Made by a program: the position numbers and the translations under genes
Shown: piece by piece, positions 37,311-48,504 of the stretch
Position numbering within the stretch: position 1 is the first letter of the stretch
Layout: each line of letters starts with the position of its first letter
The notes under the pieces: generated by a model
What the model saw: only the letters and a program-made list of their open reading frames with translations
Databases searched by the model: none
What the model was told of the DNA's origin: nothing
NCBI GenBank assembly: GCA_012520815.1
Contig: JAAYNM010000070.1
Span: 1 to 52,794 of the forward strand
Reading direction: 5' to 3'
DNA from: Clostridiales bacterium
GTDB taxonomy: Bacteria > Bacillota > Clostridia > Lachnospirales > Lachnospiraceae
Length of the DNA: 52,794 nucleotides

Positions 37311-38396
37311 TTGCGTTTTGTTAAATTAGACGAGATTCGTTTGGGTATGCGTTTAGCCAAACCTATATACAACCAGAGTGGTGTACTTTTGTATGGTCGT
37401 AACACCACAGTGACTGACTCAGTTTTAATAAATATTCGAAATCTTAACACGTATGGTCAATATATACTTGAACCAGCGGAACCCCTTCCTCCTATATCAG
37501 AAGAAGAGATAGAATTCGAACGTTTTACTACTGTTTCTTGTTATACTTTAAGAGATGATTTGCAACGTATTGTTAATGGAGAATCTGCAAAGCATATTGA
37601 CGAGCTTGCCCGTTCAGTATGTGCCAATTATGGGAATTTGCCAGATAAGATTAACTTCATTCAAAGTTTGCGCAGCCCTGATGATGCAGTGTTCAAACAT
37701 TGTCTTAACACTGCTATTTTGTGTGCACTTATTTCTCATAGACTAGGCCTTGACACAAAAGAACAAAACTACTTAGTAAATGCTGCCTTTTATTATGACC
37801 TGGGAAAAATACTCGCCCCTAGTGAAATTATCAACAAAACAGATAAGCTCACCCAACGGGAGATGACCATTGTCCGAAATGCTGAATTAATGGGTTATGA
37901 ATTAATCAAGGAAAACTATCTTATCTCCGCAGGAATAAGACGATACATAGCACAACTACGAATTGAATTGTGCAACAAGTTACCATCCCATCCACATCAA
38001 CACCAAAACCTCCTTCTTGGAATAAAACTTTTAAAAATAGCTGGTATGTTTGACACGCTTACAGCTATGAGAGTTTATAAAGATCCTATGAGTGAGTTTT
38101 CAGCCATTAAATTTATGCTTGAAGATGAAGATACCTATGATGAGAAGATTGTACAAGCTCTAGCTGAAAGCATTAATATACTACCACCTGGTGCGTGTGT
38201 GGAGCTTACCAATGGTGAGAAAGGTCTTGTAATTAGCGAGAACGAATACTATATCCTCCGACCTCGTGTACTCGGCTTTTCCACTAATTCCATTTACGAC
38301 CTAGGTCACAAAAAGGTTTATGAAAAAATTCAGATTAAGGGCATTATGAAAACTATGGATAATAGATTCGTTATGCATACTGATTGTGTAAAATAG
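37311..38396 (+). CDS. Degenerate HD-GYP domain protein
   Basis: A 361-aa protein starting at a TTG at 37311 with CGGAGGAG 5-6 nt upstream. The N-terminal part (LRFVKLDEIRLGMRLAKPIY) is the conserved region of HD-GYP cyclic-di-GMP phosphodiesterases. In the HD domain H130 and D163 are kept, but the HD pair reads Y162-D163 (FYYDLGK), and the HHERxxGxGYP motif is absent; the later AGMFDTLTAMRVYKDPMSEF helix is retained. It is probably a catalytically inactive sensor or binding protein. A C-terminal extension of about 80 residues follows. Confidence 0.8.
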   Translation: MRFVKLDEIRLGMRLAKPIYNQSGVLLYGRNTTVTDSVLINIRNLNTYGQYILEPAEPLPPISEEEIEFERFTTVSCYTLRDDLQRIVNGESAKHIDELARSVCANYGNLPDKINFIQSLRSPDDAVFKHCLNTAILCALISHRLGLDTKEQNYLVNAAFYYDLGKILAPSEIINKTDKLTQREMTIVRNAELMGYELIKENYLISAGIRRYIAQLRIELCNKLPSHPHQHQNLLLGIKLLKIAGMFDTLTAMRVYKDPMSEFSAIKFMLEDEDTYDEKIVQALAESINILPPGACVELTNGEKGLVISENEYYILRPRVLGFSTNSIYDLGHKKVYEKIQIKGIMKTMDNRFVMHTDCVK

Positions 38397-38415
38397 ATAT
38401 TTTGATTTCTTTAGC

Positions 38416-38550
38416 TTACATTATATTTTTCTTTGCTAATCTAAATGCTATATATATCGCTACACTTATCACAAGTGCAAATAATACCGAAAAAATGTAA
38501 TTAGGAATACCAAGCACGGTATAGCTTGATGCACATAAATTAATTCCCTG
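38416..38550 (-). pseudogene. Remnant of a membrane protein gene
   Basis: An open frame of 44 codons without a start codon, opened by an in-frame TGA (38551-38553) and ended by TAA at 38416. It reads like a C-terminal membrane helix (LGIPNYIFSVLFALVISVAI, then a Lys-rich end). It lies just past the terminator of the formate channel gene. It looks like the tail of a deleted gene; family not recognised. Confidence 0.4.
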
Positions 38551-38555
38551 TCATA

Positions 38556-38605
38556 AAATCAAAAATCGACCTTAAAAGCTATTTTTCGCTTTCAAAGCCG
38601 ATTTA
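38556..38605 (-). terminator. Terminator after the formate/nitrite channel gene
   Basis: On the minus strand AAATCG...AAAGC pairs with GCTTTT...CGATTTTT, an imperfect stem whose 3' side ends in TTTTTG. It lies 25 nt past the stop codon. Confidence 0.7.
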
Positions 38606-38630
38606 AATTAATATCAATACTTCTATCTTT

Positions 38631-39488
38631 TTAGTTAGTAGTTTTTTCTGTCTTTTCTTTTTTTCTCAAATAGACGCCCCAATAAATCAAACCAAAGCAC
38701 ACTACACCACCGAATATATTTCCAAGTGTTACAGGTACTAAATTTACTGTAAAGAAATTCTTCCAATTTATTGTAGCTATATCGCTGGATGTCAAACCAT
38801 AAATCCTATTTGCCGCCTCTACATATTTATCGTTATTTGATGCAAATATACCCATTGGAATGAAATACATATTTGCCACACAATGCTCATATCCAGAAAC
38901 AACAAATATCCATATCGGAAAAAACAATGCAATAATTTTTCCAGCTACATCCTTTGAGGCATAACTAACCCAGATTGCAATACACACTAGTATATTACAA
39001 AAAATACCCATTATAAAAGCTGTTTTGAAATCTAAATTGCTTTTAGCAAACGCAACATTTATAGCATATGCTCCTAGTTCTCCGCCATCCATAGACATCT
39101 GAGTAGTTTGACCCATTAGAAATGTATATCCTATGCCACCTACCATATTTCCAAGATAGACTATGAACCAATTTTTAAGCATAGCAGATGTACGGGTTTT
39201 CCCTTCCATTACTGCCATAAATATCATACAGTTTCCTGTAAATAATTCTGCTCCTGAGAGCAGTACCATTATTAAACCAGTTCCAAACAATGCTCCTGAA
39301 AGCATCTTTCCCATTCCAACAGATGACGCTCCATAAGCTACAATGCTAGATGCATTTCCCGCAAGTGCGATAAATAAACCCGCCATTATACCCAATACGA
39401 ATTGTTTCCACCACTTCATATTAACTTTTTTTACGCTTGATTCTACTGTAACTTCTGCAATTTCTGCAGGTAACAATACATTACTCAT
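38631..39488 (-). CDS. Formate/nitrite transporter family channel
   Basis: A 285-aa FocA/NirC/FdhC family protein, a pentameric channel for formate or nitrite in the cytoplasmic membrane. Six helices are visible; LSGAELFTGNCMIFMAVMEG and AGNASSIVAYGA are typical pore segments. In a fermenter it most likely exports formate. The gene begins 17 nt past the rpoC terminator hairpin, and its ribosome site is inside a palindrome, so regulation at this junction is likely. Confidence 0.9.
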   Translation of the reverse strand: MSNVLLPAEIAEVTVESSVKKVNMKWWKQFVLGIMAGLFIALAGNASSIVAYGASSVGMGKMLSGALFGTGLIMVLLSGAELFTGNCMIFMAVMEGKTRTSAMLKNWFIVYLGNMVGGIGYTFLMGQTTQMSMDGGELGAYAINVAFAKSNLDFKTAFIMGIFCNILVCIAIWVSYASKDVAGKIIALFFPIWIFVVSGYEHCVANMYFIPMGIFASNNDKYVEAANRIYGLTSSDIATINWKNFFTVNLVPVTLGNIFGGVVCFGLIYWGVYLRKKEKTEKTTN

Positions 39489-39492
39489 AGTG

Positions 39493-39508
39493 CCTCCTTT
39501 GCAAAGGA
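39493..39508 (-). promoter_or_regulatory. Palindrome overlapping the channel gene's ribosome site
   Basis: TCCTTTGCAAAGGA (39495-39508) is a perfect 14-bp palindrome on the transcript; its 3' half is the AAAGGAGG ribosome site. A TCCTT/AAGGA stem could hide the site from ribosomes. Confidence 0.6.
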
Positions 39509-39537
39509 AAACCCTTAGAAATTTTCTAAGGGTTTCC
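39506..39537 (-). terminator. Terminator after rpoC / before the formate channel gene
   Basis: AAACCCTTAGAA (39509-39520) pairs with TTCTAAGGGTTT (39524-39535), a 12-bp stem with a 3-nt loop; TTTTCCTTTG follows on the minus strand. It ends the rpoBC transcript or attenuates entry into the channel gene. Confidence 0.85.
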
Positions 39538-39571
39538 GGATACTACCGTATAGATTAAATAAACCGGTATA

Positions 39572-42500
39572 CTATTCTTCTGTTATTTCAACGATTTCAT
39601 CTTCGATTACATCGCTCTCATCAATTGATATTGTTTCGATATCTGTATCAAGTTTAACTGAACGATATCTCTTCATACCTGTACCTGCTGGAATTAACTT
39701 ACCAATAAGTACATTTTCCTTAAGTCCAATAAGCGGATCAATCTTACCATTGATAGCAGCTTCTGTAAGAACCTTAGTTGTTTCCTGGAAGGAAGCAGCT
39801 GAAAGGAATGAATTTGTTGCAAGGGAAGCCTTTGTAATACCAAGCATTACCTGCTTACCTTCTGCTGGCTCTTTGCCTTCAGCAACCAGTTCTTCATTAG
39901 TTTCATTGAATTCAAGTACATTTACAGAAGTGCCTGGAAGGAATTCTGAATCACCTGCATTTTCAACTCTAATTTTCTTAAGCATCTGTCTAACAATAAT
40001 TTCGATATGCTTATCGTTGATATCAACACCTTGTAGACGGTAAACTCTTTGAACTTCTCTAATCATGTAATCTTGTACTGCACGAAGTCCCTTAATCTTT
40101 AAAAGATCATGTGGATTAACTGAACCTTCTGTAAGTTCATCTCCTGCTTCAAGTGTTGCACCATCCATAACCTTAATCTTAGATCCGTAAGGAATTAAGT
40201 AAGCCTTTGAATTACCTGTCTCTGTATCTGTTATGACAATTTCGCGTTTCTTCTTTGTATCACGAATCTCAGCAACACCGCCGAACTCTGCAATAATTGC
40301 AAGTCCCTTTGGCTTTCTTGCTTCAAATAATTCTTCTACTCTAGGAAGACCCTGTGTAATATCATTACCGGCAACACCACCTGTATGGAATGTTCTCATA
40401 GTAAGCTGTGTACCTGGTTCACCGATTGACTGAGCTGCAATGATACCAACTGCTTCACCAACCTGTACTGCCTGACCAGTTGCCATGTTTGCACCGTAAC
40501 ATTTAGCACAAACACCAGAGTGTGATTTACATGAAAGAATTGTTCTAATCTTTACTGTCTTAGGTTCCATCTTCATAACTGCGGCTGCTCTCTTAGGAGT
40601 AATCATATGATTCTTCTTAACGATAACATTGCCATCAGCATCTTCGATAGTTTCTGCTGAATATCTACCTGTAATTCTTTCTTCAAGACTTTCAATAGTT
40701 TCAGCACCATCCATAAATCCAGTGATTTCCATAAATGGAACTTCTTTACCTTCGCAACAGTCAACCTGTCTAATGATAAGATCCTGTGAAACGTCAACAA
40801 GACGTCTTGTAAGGTATCCTGAATCGGCTGTTCTAAGGGCTGTATCTGAAAGACCTTTTCTAGCTCCATGAGCTGAGATAAAGTATTCCAAAACGTCAAG
40901 ACCTTCACGGAAGTTAGATTTGATTGGTAATTCGATAGTTCTACCTGTTGTATCCGCCATCAAACCACGCATACCTGCTAACTGTTTAATCTGTTTATCA
41001 GAACCACGGGCACCTGAGTCAGCCATCATATAAATATTATTGTATTTATCGAGACCACCAAGAAGAGCCTGTGTAATTTCGTCATCGGCTGCCTGCCATG
41101 TTCTAATTACTTCTTTATATCTTTCTTCGTCTGTAATCATACCACGACGGTAGTTGTTTGTAATTGCTTCAACTGTATCTTCTGCACCTTGAATAATTTC
41201 TTCTTTCTTAGCAGGTACTGTCATATCTGAAATTGAAACTGTCATAGCTGCTCTTGTAGAGTACTTGTAACCCATTGCCTTGATATCATCAAGAACTTCT
41301 GCAGTTATTGTTGCTCCATGAGTATTAATAACTTTTTCAAGAATCTTCTTTAACTGCTTCTTACCTACATGGTAATCAACTTCAAGTTTAAGTGCATCTT
41401 CCTTTGTCTCTCTAACTGTGAGTCCAAGATCCTGAGGTAAGATTTCATTGAAAATGAAACGTCCTAATGTGGAGTTGATAACGCCTGAAAGAACTTCGCC
41501 ATCTTCAAGCTTAACTGATTTTCTTACGAAAATCTTTGAATGAAGTGTAATTGTGCCATTCTCATATGCGAGAATTGCTTCGTTAACATTCTTAAATACT
41601 TTACCTTCTCCCAGTGCTCCTGGTCTTTCCTGTGTCAAGTAGTAAATACCAAGAACCATATCCTGTGAAGGAACGGCTACTGGTCCACCATCTGAAGGTT
41701 TAAGTAAATTGTTAGGTGAAAGAAGTAAAAATCTACATTCTGCCTGAGCTTCTACTGAAAGCGGAAGATGGACAGCCATCTGATCTCCATCGAAATCGGC
41801 GTTAAACGCTGTACAAACTAATGGATGAAGTTTAATAGCTTTACCTTCTACTAATATTGGCTCAAATGCCTGAATACCAAGTCTATGAAGTGTAGGAGCA
41901 CGGTTTAACATAACTGGATGTTCTCTGATTACATCTTCAAGTACATCCCAAACTTCTGTCTGCAGTCTCTCTACCATCTTCTTAGCCTGCTTAATATTAT
42001 GAGCAATGCCCTTAGATGTTAATTCTTTCATTACAAATGGCTTGAATAATTCAATAGCCATTTCCTTTGGAAGACCACACTGATAAATCTTAAGTTCAGG
42101 ACCAACTACGATAACTGAACGTCCAGAATAGTCTACACGCTTACCTAAAAGGTTCTGACGGAAACGTCCCTGTTTACCCTTTAACATATCTGAAAGGGAC
42201 TTCAAAGCTCTGTTACCAGGTCCTGTAACTGGACGACCACGTCTGCCATTATCTATAAGAGCATCTACTGCCTCTTGAAGCATTCTCTTTTCATTTCTAA
42301 CAATGATTTCTGGTGCTCCCAGGTCTAGAAGTCTTTGTAAACGGTTATTTCTGTTAATAATTCTTCTATATAAGTCATTTAAATCTGATGTTGCAAATCT
42401 ACCACCATCTAGCTGAACCATAGGTCTTAATTCTGGTGGAATAACTGGAACTACTGTAAGAATCATCCATTCAGGTTTGTTACCCGATAATCTGAATGCT

Positions 42501-43222
42501 TCTACAACTTCAAGTCTCTTTACGATTCTTGCACGTTTCTGTCCTGTTGAATCTGCTAACTGGCCTTTAAGTTCTTCTGCGTCTTTTTCAAGATCAATGC
42601 CTCTTAAAAGTTCGAGAACACTTTCTGCACCCATACCTACACGGAAATTACCAGAACCATACTTTTCACAAGCCTCTCTGTATTCTTTCTCTGAAAGTAC
42701 CTGCTTATACATGAGATCTGTATTACCAGCATCAAGAACTACATATGATGCAAAATATAATACTTTTTCAAGAATCTTAGGTGATAAATCAAGAATAAGT
42801 CCCATACGGCTAGGGATACCCCTGAAATACCAAATATGTGAAACTGGAGCTGCAAGTTCAATACGTCCCATACGTTCTCTACGAACACTAGCCTTTGTAA
42901 CTTCTACGCCACATCTATCACAAACGATTCCTTTATGTCTAATCTTTTTATATTTACCACAATGACATTCCCAGTCCTTGCTTGGTCCAAATATCTTTTC
43001 ACAGAATAAACCATCTCTTTCAGGCTTTAATGTTCTGTAATTGATTGTTTCTGGTTTGAGTACATTACCTTCTTCATTCCATCTTTTCCAAGCATCTGTA
43101 TCTTTGTCTATTGGTTCCTGAGTTCGATGAGACCATTCTCTAATCTTCTCAGGTGACGCCAAACCGATTTTGATTTTGTCAAATGTCATTGGTTGATATG
43201 TTGACTGTCTATTTTCTGGCAT
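39572..43222 (-). CDS. rpoC: RNA polymerase beta-prime subunit
   Basis: Beta-prime, 1216 aa. The N-terminal zinc finger ([20 protein letters not shown]), the catalytic magnesium motif NADFDGDQM, the bridge-helix region and the second zinc site ([20 protein letters not shown]) are all intact. AAGGGAG precedes the ATG. It follows rpoB by 15 nt. Confidence 0.98.
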   Translation of the reverse strand: MPENRQSTYQPMTFDKIKIGLASPEKIREWSHRTQEPIDKDTDAWKRWNEEGNVLKPETINYRTLKPERDGLFCEKIFGPSKDWECHCGKYKKIRHKGIVCDRCGVEVTKASVRRERMGRIELAAPVSHIWYFRGIPSRMGLILDLSPKILEKVLYFASYVVLDAGNTDLMYKQVLSEKEYREACEKYGSGNFRVGMGAESVLELLRGIDLEKDAEELKGQLADSTGQKRARIVKRLEVVEAFRLSGNKPEWMILTVVPVIPPELRPMVQLDGGRFATSDLNDLYRRIINRNNRLQRLLDLGAPEIIVRNEKRMLQEAVDALIDNGRRGRPVTGPGNRALKSLSDMLKGKQGRFRQNLLGKRVDYSGRSVIVVGPELKIYQCGLPKEMAIELFKPFVMKELTSKGIAHNIKQAKKMVERLQTEVWDVLEDVIREHPVMLNRAPTLHRLGIQAFEPILVEGKAIKLHPLVCTAFNADFDGDQMAVHLPLSVEAQAECRFLLLSPNNLLKPSDGGPVAVPSQDMVLGIYYLTQERPGALGEGKVFKNVNEAILAYENGTITLHSKIFVRKSVKLEDGEVLSGVINSTLGRFIFNEILPQDLGLTVRETKEDALKLEVDYHVGKKQLKKILEKVINTHGATITAEVLDDIKAMGYKYSTRAAMTVSISDMTVPAKKEEIIQGAEDTVEAITNNYRRGMITDEERYKEVIRTWQAADDEITQALLGGLDKYNNIYMMADSGARGSDKQIKQLAGMRGLMADTTGRTIELPIKSNFREGLDVLEYFISAHGARKGLSDTALRTADSGYLTRRLVDVSQDLIIRQVDCCEGKEVPFMEITGFMDGAETIESLEERITGRYSAETIEDADGNVIVKKNHMITPKRAAAVMKMEPKTVKIRTILSCKSHSGVCAKCYGANMATGQAVQVGEAVGIIAAQSIGEPGTQLTMRTFHTGGVAGNDITQGLPRVEELFEARKPKGLAIIAEFGGVAEIRDTKKKREIVITDTETGNSKAYLIPYGSKIKVMDGATLEAGDELTEGSVNPHDLLKIKGLRAVQDYMIREVQRVYRLQGVDINDKHIEIIVRQMLKKIRVENAGDSEFLPGTSVNVLEFNETNEELVAEGKEPAEGKQVMLGITKASLATNSFLSAASFQETTKVLTEAAINGKIDPLIGLKENVLIGKLIPAGTGMKRYRSVKLDTDIETISIDESDVIEDEIVEITEE

Positions 43223-43237
43223 TCTAGGAACTCCCTT

Positions 43238-46200
43238 CTACAATTCTTCATCTACAGATAATTCTTCAACTTCAAAATCTTCTGCTGCTACGCTATCTTC
43301 CTCGTCGTCAGCTACTAATTCTTCACCTTCAAATCTCTGTTTCTGGAAACCTAACTTAGCGAAATCTTCTTCATCATTGTAATGATCATTACCCATAATT
43401 GAATTCCAATCGCTGGTTTCTGTATCAATATTTTCCTTAAGTTCTACTTCATTGTCATCTTCATCTAATACCTTAACATCAAGTGCAAGTGACTGAAGTT
43501 CCTTTAAGAGAACCTTGAATGACTCTGGAATACCTGGTTCAGGGATATTTTCACCCTTGATAATTGCCTCGTATGTCTTTACACGTCCTACAATATCATC
43601 TGACTTAAATGTAAGAATTTCCTGTAATGTATAAGAAGCACCATAAGCTTCAAGAGCCCAAACTTCCATTTCTCCAAATCTTTGTCCACCGAACTGAGCC
43701 TTACCACCAAGTGGCTGCTGTGTTACAAGTGAGTAAGGACCTGTTGAACGAGCATGAATCTTATCATCAACAAGATGATGAAGTTTCAAGTAATGCATAT
43801 GACCAATAGTTACTGGACTATCAAAGAACTCACCAGTCCTACCGTCACGAAGTCTTACCTTACCATCTCTTGAAATTGGAACACCTTTCCATAACTGTCT
43901 ATGCTCAAGATGTTCATGTAAATAATCCATAATACCTGCATCAACTGTATCTTTATATTTAGCTTCGAATTCTTCCCAATCAGTATTAACATAATCATTG
44001 GCCATATCAAGAGTATCCATAATATCAATTTCGTTTGCACCATCAAATACTGGTGTTGCAATATTGAATCCTAATGCTCTAGCAGCAAGGCTTAAATGGA
44101 TTTCAAGCACCTGTCCAATGTTCATACGTGAAGGTACGCCCAATGGGTTAAGAACGATATCAAGAGGACGACCATTCGGAAGGAATGGCATATCTTCAAC
44201 TGGTAATACTCTTGAAACAACACCCTTGTTACCATGACGACCAGCCATCTTATCACCAATAGATATCTTTCTCTTCTGAGCGATATAGATTCTAACTGAC
44301 TGATTTACACCTGGTGACAATTCATCGCCATTTTCTCTTGAAAATACTTTAGCATCAACAACGATACCATAAGCACCATGAGGAACCTTAAGTGAAGTAT
44401 CTCTAACTTCTCTTGCCTTTTCACCGAAAATAGCTCTAAGAAGCCTCTCCTCTGCTGTAAGTTCTGTCTCTCCCTTAGGAGTAACCTTTCCTACAAGAAT
44501 ATCTCCTGCACGAACCTCAGTGCCGATTCTGATAATACCTCTATCATCAAGATCCTTTAATGCTTCATCTCCAACACCTGGAACATCTCTTGTGATTTCT
44601 TCAGGTCCTAACTTTGTATCTCTTGCGTCTGTTTCATATTCTTCAATATGGATAGATGTATATACATCTTCCTGTACTAATCTTTCACTTAAAAGAACGG
44701 CATCTTCGTAATTGTAACCTTCCCATGTCATAAATCCAATAAGAGGGTTCTTACCAAGTGCAATTTCTCCATTATCCGTAGAAGCTCCATCTGCAATAAC
44801 CTGTCCTGCTTCAACATGTTCACCCTTAAATACTATTGGCTTCTGGTTGTAACAGTTACTCTGGTTACTTCTTGAGAACTTAATAAGCTTATATGTTTCT
44901 TTTGTTCCGTCATCATCATACTGAATTGTAATATCCTTAGATGTAGAACGCTCTATTGTACCTGCACGTTTTGCAACTACACATACACCTGAGTCAACAG
45001 CTGCTTTAGATTCCATACCTGTACCAACTACAGGTGCTTCTGTTGTAAGAAGTGGAACGGCCTGACGCTGCATGTTTGAACCCATAAGAGCACGGTTAGC
45101 ATCATCATTTTCAAGGAAAGGAATCATAGATGTAGCAACTGAGAATACCATCTTAGGTGATACGTCCATTAAATCAATTCTCTTCTTTTCAAACAGTGAT
45201 GTTTCTTCATGATAACGACCTGATACGTTGGCATTAATAAAGTAGCCTTTTTCATCAAGTGGTTCATTAGCTTGCGCTACTGTGTACTTATCTTCTTCAT
45301 CTGCAGTAAGATAAATAACTTCGTCTGTTACTCTTGGGTTATTAGGGTCTGCCTTGTCTACAACTCTATAAGGAGCCTCAATAAAACCATATTCATTAAT
45401 TCTTGCATATGTAGCAAGTGAGTTAATAAGACCAATGTTAGGACCTTCAGGAGTTTCGATTGGACACATTCTACCATAATGTGAGTAGTGAACGTCTCGA
45501 ACCTCGAATCCGGCTCTATCTCTAGAAAGACCACCAGGTCCTAATGCTGATAAACGTCTCTTATGTGTTAACTCTCCAAGAGGGTTATTCTGATCCATAA
45601 ACTGTGACAACTGAGAACTTCCAAAGAATTCCTTAACTGCAGCAGTTACTGGTTTAATATTAATAAGTGACTGCGGTGAAACACTTTCAAGATCTTGTGT
45701 AGTCATTCTTTCACGAACAACTCTTTCCATTCTTGAAAGACCAATTCTATATTGGTTCTGTAATAACTCACCTACAGCTCTAATACGTCTATTTCCTAAA
45801 TGATCGATATCATCTGGATTACCAATACCGTATTCTATATTCATACAGTAGTTGATAGATGCTATAATATCTTCCTTAGTAATATGCTTCGGAATAAGCT
45901 CACCGATGTTCTTAGAAATAGCATTTTTAAGATCCTCTTCATCTTCATTCTCAGCAATGAGTTGTGCTAAAACAGGGTAGAATACATCTTCTGTAACACC
46001 TAATTCTTCTGTATCGAAAGATACAAAATTCTTAATGTCTACAGACATATTAGAAAGGACTTTAACGTTTCTTTCCTCTGTCTGAATCCATACAAATGGT
46101 ACTGCGGCGTTCTGAATTTCAACAGCCTTCTCCTCTGTAAGAACGTCACCAGCTTTAGCTAAAATTTCGCCCGTTGTGGCATCTATAACATCTTCAGCTA

Positions 46201-47080
46201 ATACTTGATTCTTTAGTCTAGCCTTAAAAGAAAGTTTTTTATTAAATTTGTAACGTCCAACTTTTGCAAGATCATATCTTCTTGCATCAAAGTACATACT
46301 AGCAATAAGACTTTCTGCACTGTCTACAGAAAGTGGTTCGCCTGGACGAATCTTTTTATATAACTCTAATAAACCATCCTGATAGTTATCAGATGGGTCT
46401 TTTTCAAAACTTGCTAAAATCTTTGGCTCTTCACCAAATAAATCTATAATTTCTGCATTGGTACCAAAACCTAATGCTCTCACAAGTACGGTAACTGGAA
46501 CCTTTCTAGTTCTATCTACACGTACATAGAAAATGTCATTTGAATCAGTTTCATATTCTAGCCATGCACCTCTATTAGGAATCACTGTTGATGAATATAA
46601 AGTCTTACCAACTTTATCATGTGCAACACCATAATAAATGCCTGGTGAACGAACTAACTGACTAACAATTACACGTTCAGCGCCGTTGATTACGAAAGTA
46701 CCTGTAGCTGTCATAAGAGGTAGATCACCCATGAAAATTTCATGTTCGGTGATTTCACCTGTTTCCTTATTGTGAAGTCTAACCTTCACTTTAAGTGGTG
46801 CAGCATATGTGGCATCTCTTTCCTTGCATTCTTCAATTGAATACTTTACTTCATCCTCACATAACTGAAATCCTACGAATTCCAAGCTAAGGTGGTTGCT
46901 GTAATCTTCAATTGGAGAGATGTCATCGAAAACTTCCCTAAGTCCTTCATCCAAAAACCAATGATATGAGTCCTTCTGGATTTCAATAAAGTTAGGCATC
47001 TCAAGAACCTCTTTTTGTCTTGAGTAGCTCATACGTACGCTCTTGCCTGCTTTCACTGGATGCATTCTGTATTTCTCCAT
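43238..47080 (-). CDS. rpoB: RNA polymerase beta subunit
   Basis: Beta, 1280 aa. The rifampicin pocket reads [20 protein letters not shown] then [12 protein letters not shown], the sensitive type. The conserved [15 protein letters not shown] and the C-terminal [19 protein letters not shown] are present. I start at the ATG at 47080 ([15 protein letters not shown]) with AGGGGTGA upstream; an in-frame GTG 12 nt earlier overlaps that site. The C-terminus ends in a long acidic tail. Confidence 0.98.
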   Translation of the reverse strand: MEKYRMHPVKAGKSVRMSYSRQKEVLEMPNFIEIQKDSYHWFLDEGLREVFDDISPIEDYSNHLSLEFVGFQLCEDEVKYSIEECKERDATYAAPLKVKVRLHNKETGEITEHEIFMGDLPLMTATGTFVINGAERVIVSQLVRSPGIYYGVAHDKVGKTLYSSTVIPNRGAWLEYETDSNDIFYVRVDRTRKVPVTVLVRALGFGTNAEIIDLFGEEPKILASFEKDPSDNYQDGLLELYKKIRPGEPLSVDSAESLIASMYFDARRYDLAKVGRYKFNKKLSFKARLKNQVLAEDVIDATTGEILAKAGDVLTEEKAVEIQNAAVPFVWIQTEERNVKVLSNMSVDIKNFVSFDTEELGVTEDVFYPVLAQLIAENEDEEDLKNAISKNIGELIPKHITKEDIIASINYCMNIEYGIGNPDDIDHLGNRRIRAVGELLQNQYRIGLSRMERVVRERMTTQDLESVSPQSLINIKPVTAAVKEFFGSSQLSQFMDQNNPLGELTHKRRLSALGPGGLSRDRAGFEVRDVHYSHYGRMCPIETPEGPNIGLINSLATYARINEYGFIEAPYRVVDKADPNNPRVTDEVIYLTADEEDKYTVAQANEPLDEKGYFINANVSGRYHEETSLFEKKRIDLMDVSPKMVFSVATSMIPFLENDDANRALMGSNMQRQAVPLLTTEAPVVGTGMESKAAVDSGVCVVAKRAGTIERSTSKDITIQYDDDGTKETYKLIKFSRSNQSNCYNQKPIVFKGEHVEAGQVIADGASTDNGEIALGKNPLIGFMTWEGYNYEDAVLLSERLVQEDVYTSIHIEEYETDARDTKLGPEEITRDVPGVGDEALKDLDDRGIIRIGTEVRAGDILVGKVTPKGETELTAEERLLRAIFGEKAREVRDTSLKVPHGAYGIVVDAKVFSRENGDELSPGVNQSVRIYIAQKRKISIGDKMAGRHGNKGVVSRVLPVEDMPFLPNGRPLDIVLNPLGVPSRMNIGQVLEIHLSLAARALGFNIATPVFDGANEIDIMDTLDMANDYVNTDWEEFEAKYKDTVDAGIMDYLHEHLEHRQLWKGVPISRDGKVRLRDGRTGEFFDSPVTIGHMHYLKLHHLVDDKIHARSTGPYSLVTQQPLGGKAQFGGQRFGEMEVWALEAYGASYTLQEILTFKSDDIVGRVKTYEAIIKGENIPEPGIPESFKVLLKELQSLALDVKVLDEDDNEVELKENIDTETSDWNSIMGNDHYNDEEDFAKLGFQKQRFEGEELVADDEEDSVAAEDFEVEELSVDEEL

Positions 47081-47112
47081 TTTGACATTCACCCCTGTCC
47101 ATATATTCTTAG

Positions 47113-47130
47113 ACCCTTATAAATAAGGGT
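47113..47130 (-). promoter_or_regulatory. Hairpin in the rpoB leader
   Basis: ACCCTTA-TTTA-TAAGGGT forms a perfect 7-bp stem about 30 nt before rpoB. A related AAGGG...CCCTT stem followed by TTTTT lies upstream (about 47156-47178). The two could form alternative pairings. Confidence 0.55.
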
Positions 47131-47197
47131 TAAGTGACATTACTACTACTAGCGGAAAAAGGGCATAAATACCCCTTAACGCAATAGTGCACTTTTC

Positions 47198-47226
47198 ATG
47201 ATACCACAAGGGGCTTTGCTTGTCAA
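47198..47226 (-). promoter_or_regulatory. Promoter of rpoBC
   Basis: Minus strand TTGACA (47221-47226), 17-bp spacer, TATCAT (47198-47203). It lies between the rplL terminator and rpoB and gives the polymerase genes their own start point near 47191. Confidence 0.85.
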
Positions 47227-47310
47227 CAAAAATTTAATATTCGCAAAACCATGATAATTCGCTATGCACTTCGTGCTTCGCTCATTTATGGCTGCGCCAT
47301 ATAAAAACGA

Positions 47311-47358
47311 AAAAATATCCACACCCTTAAGAGCAAGCTCTTGGTGTGGATATTTTTT
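47311..47358 (-). terminator. Terminator/attenuator between rplL and rpoB
   Basis: TATCCACACC (47316-47325) pairs with GGTGTGGATA (47343-47352), with a nested AAGAGC/GCTCTT stem. TTTTTTCG follows on the minus strand. It reduces read-through from the L10-L12 genes into rpoBC. Confidence 0.9.
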
Positions 47359-47386
47359 ATTTTTGCATGGTTTTGCTTAGAAGCAT

Positions 47387-47749
47387 TTATTTAATTGTTG
47401 CTACAGCGCCTTCAGCTTCAAGTTTTGTCTTGATTTCTTCTGCTTCTTCTTTAGAAACACCTTCTTTAATGAGCTTAGGAGCGGCATCAACAAGATCTTT
47501 TGCTTCCTTAAGTCCAAGACCAGTAGCATCTTTAACTACCTTGATAACCTTAACTTTGCTTGCGCCTACTTCTGTTAATTCAACGTCAAACTCTGACTTT
47601 TCTTCAGCTGCTGCTGCACCGCCTGCTGCTGCAACTACAACGCCTGCTGCTGCAGATACGCCGAATTCTTCTTCACAAGCCTTAACTAAATCATTTAATT
47701 CTAATACTGATAAACCTTTTATTACTTCAATAATTTCCTGAGTTGTCAT
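47387..47749 (-). CDS. rplL: 50S ribosomal protein L7/L12
   Basis: L7/L12, 120 aa, the multi-copy stalk protein that recruits elongation factors. It has an N-terminal dimerisation part ([20 protein letters not shown]), an Ala/Gly-rich hinge and a C-terminal factor-binding domain ([20 protein letters not shown]). I start at ATG 47749, after GGAGG; a five-codon extension lacks a site. Confidence 0.98.
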   Translation of the reverse strand: MTTQEIIEVIKGLSVLELNDLVKACEEEFGVSAAAGVVVAAAGGAAAAEEKSEFDVELTEVGASKVKVIKVVKDATGLGLKEAKDLVDAAPKLIKEGVSKEEAEEIKTKLEAEGAVATIK

Positions 47750-47813
47750 TTTGATATCCTCCATATAAATTTAATGTTTGTCCCTTTGGGACTAATGTGT
47801 TCTAATTATGAAA

Positions 47814-48308
47814 CTATGCTGTTGCTTCGTTCTTTTCAGCAATCTGCTTAATAACACGAGCAAAGTTTGTAATTGGTGACTGAATGCTTCCAAGGAATTT
47901 TGAAAGAAGTTCTTCTCTTGAAGGAACTGTTGCAATAACCTTGATTCCAGCTTCATCATAGTAAGTACCATCTACTACACCAGCTTTAATTTGAAGTGCT
48001 TCTGCATTTTCTGTGAATTTGTATAAAATTCTTGCAGGTGCTGTTGCATCTTCGCTTGAAACTGCGATAGCTGTAGGTCCTTCTAAATGCTTTGATAATT
48101 CTTCAAACTCTGTTCCTTTAACAGCGAAGTTAACCATTGTATTCTTGTATACTTTGTAAGTAACATTTTCCTGTCTTAACTGTTTACGAAGTTTCGTATC
48201 TTGTTCTACAGTAAGTCCACGATAATCTACAAGAACTGCTGTCTTAGCGCCGTTGAGTAACTCTTTGATTTCTTCAACGACAGTTTGTTTAAGTTCTAAT
48301 TTAGCCAT
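47814..48308 (-). CDS. rplJ: 50S ribosomal protein L10
   Basis: L10, 164 aa, anchors L7/L12 dimers on 23S rRNA and represses its own mRNA through the leader. MAKLELKQTVVEEIKELLNG and VDYRGLTVEQDTKLRKQLR are typical. I start at ATG 48308, after AAGGAGG; the upstream extension overlaps the ribosome site. Confidence 0.97.
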   Translation of the reverse strand: MAKLELKQTVVEEIKELLNGAKTAVLVDYRGLTVEQDTKLRKQLRQENVTYKVYKNTMVNFAVKGTEFEELSKHLEGPTAIAVSSEDATAPARILYKFTENAEALQIKAGVVDGTYYDEAGIKVIATVPSREELLSKFLGSIQSPITNFARVIKQIAEKNEATA

Positions 48309-48390
48309 GAATGTCTGCCTCCTTATGATAATAACGAGCATAACGCTCATGCCGATTCTAATTTCTTAATTATTAGTCTATAAATTATCC

Positions 48391-48498
48391 AAAAGAATAA
48401 AAAACCTCTCATGAAGACATGAGAGGTTTAAAATCAATAATAAGATTTCCTCGGTAGGCGATTTAATCACTTTCGTGAACCTACTGTCTTCGGCATAC
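48391..48498 (-). promoter_or_regulatory. L10 leader with attenuator
   Basis: The transcript contains CCGAAGACAGTAGGT...CCTACCGAGG, the hallmark of the Firmicutes L10 leader that binds the L10-L12 complex. It is followed by an 11-bp terminator stem AACCTCTCATG/CATGAGAGGTT (48403-48428) and TTTTTTATT. Excess L10 should favour the terminator and lower rplJ-rplL expression. Confidence 0.9.
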
Positions 48499-48504
48499 TT
48501 GTGC

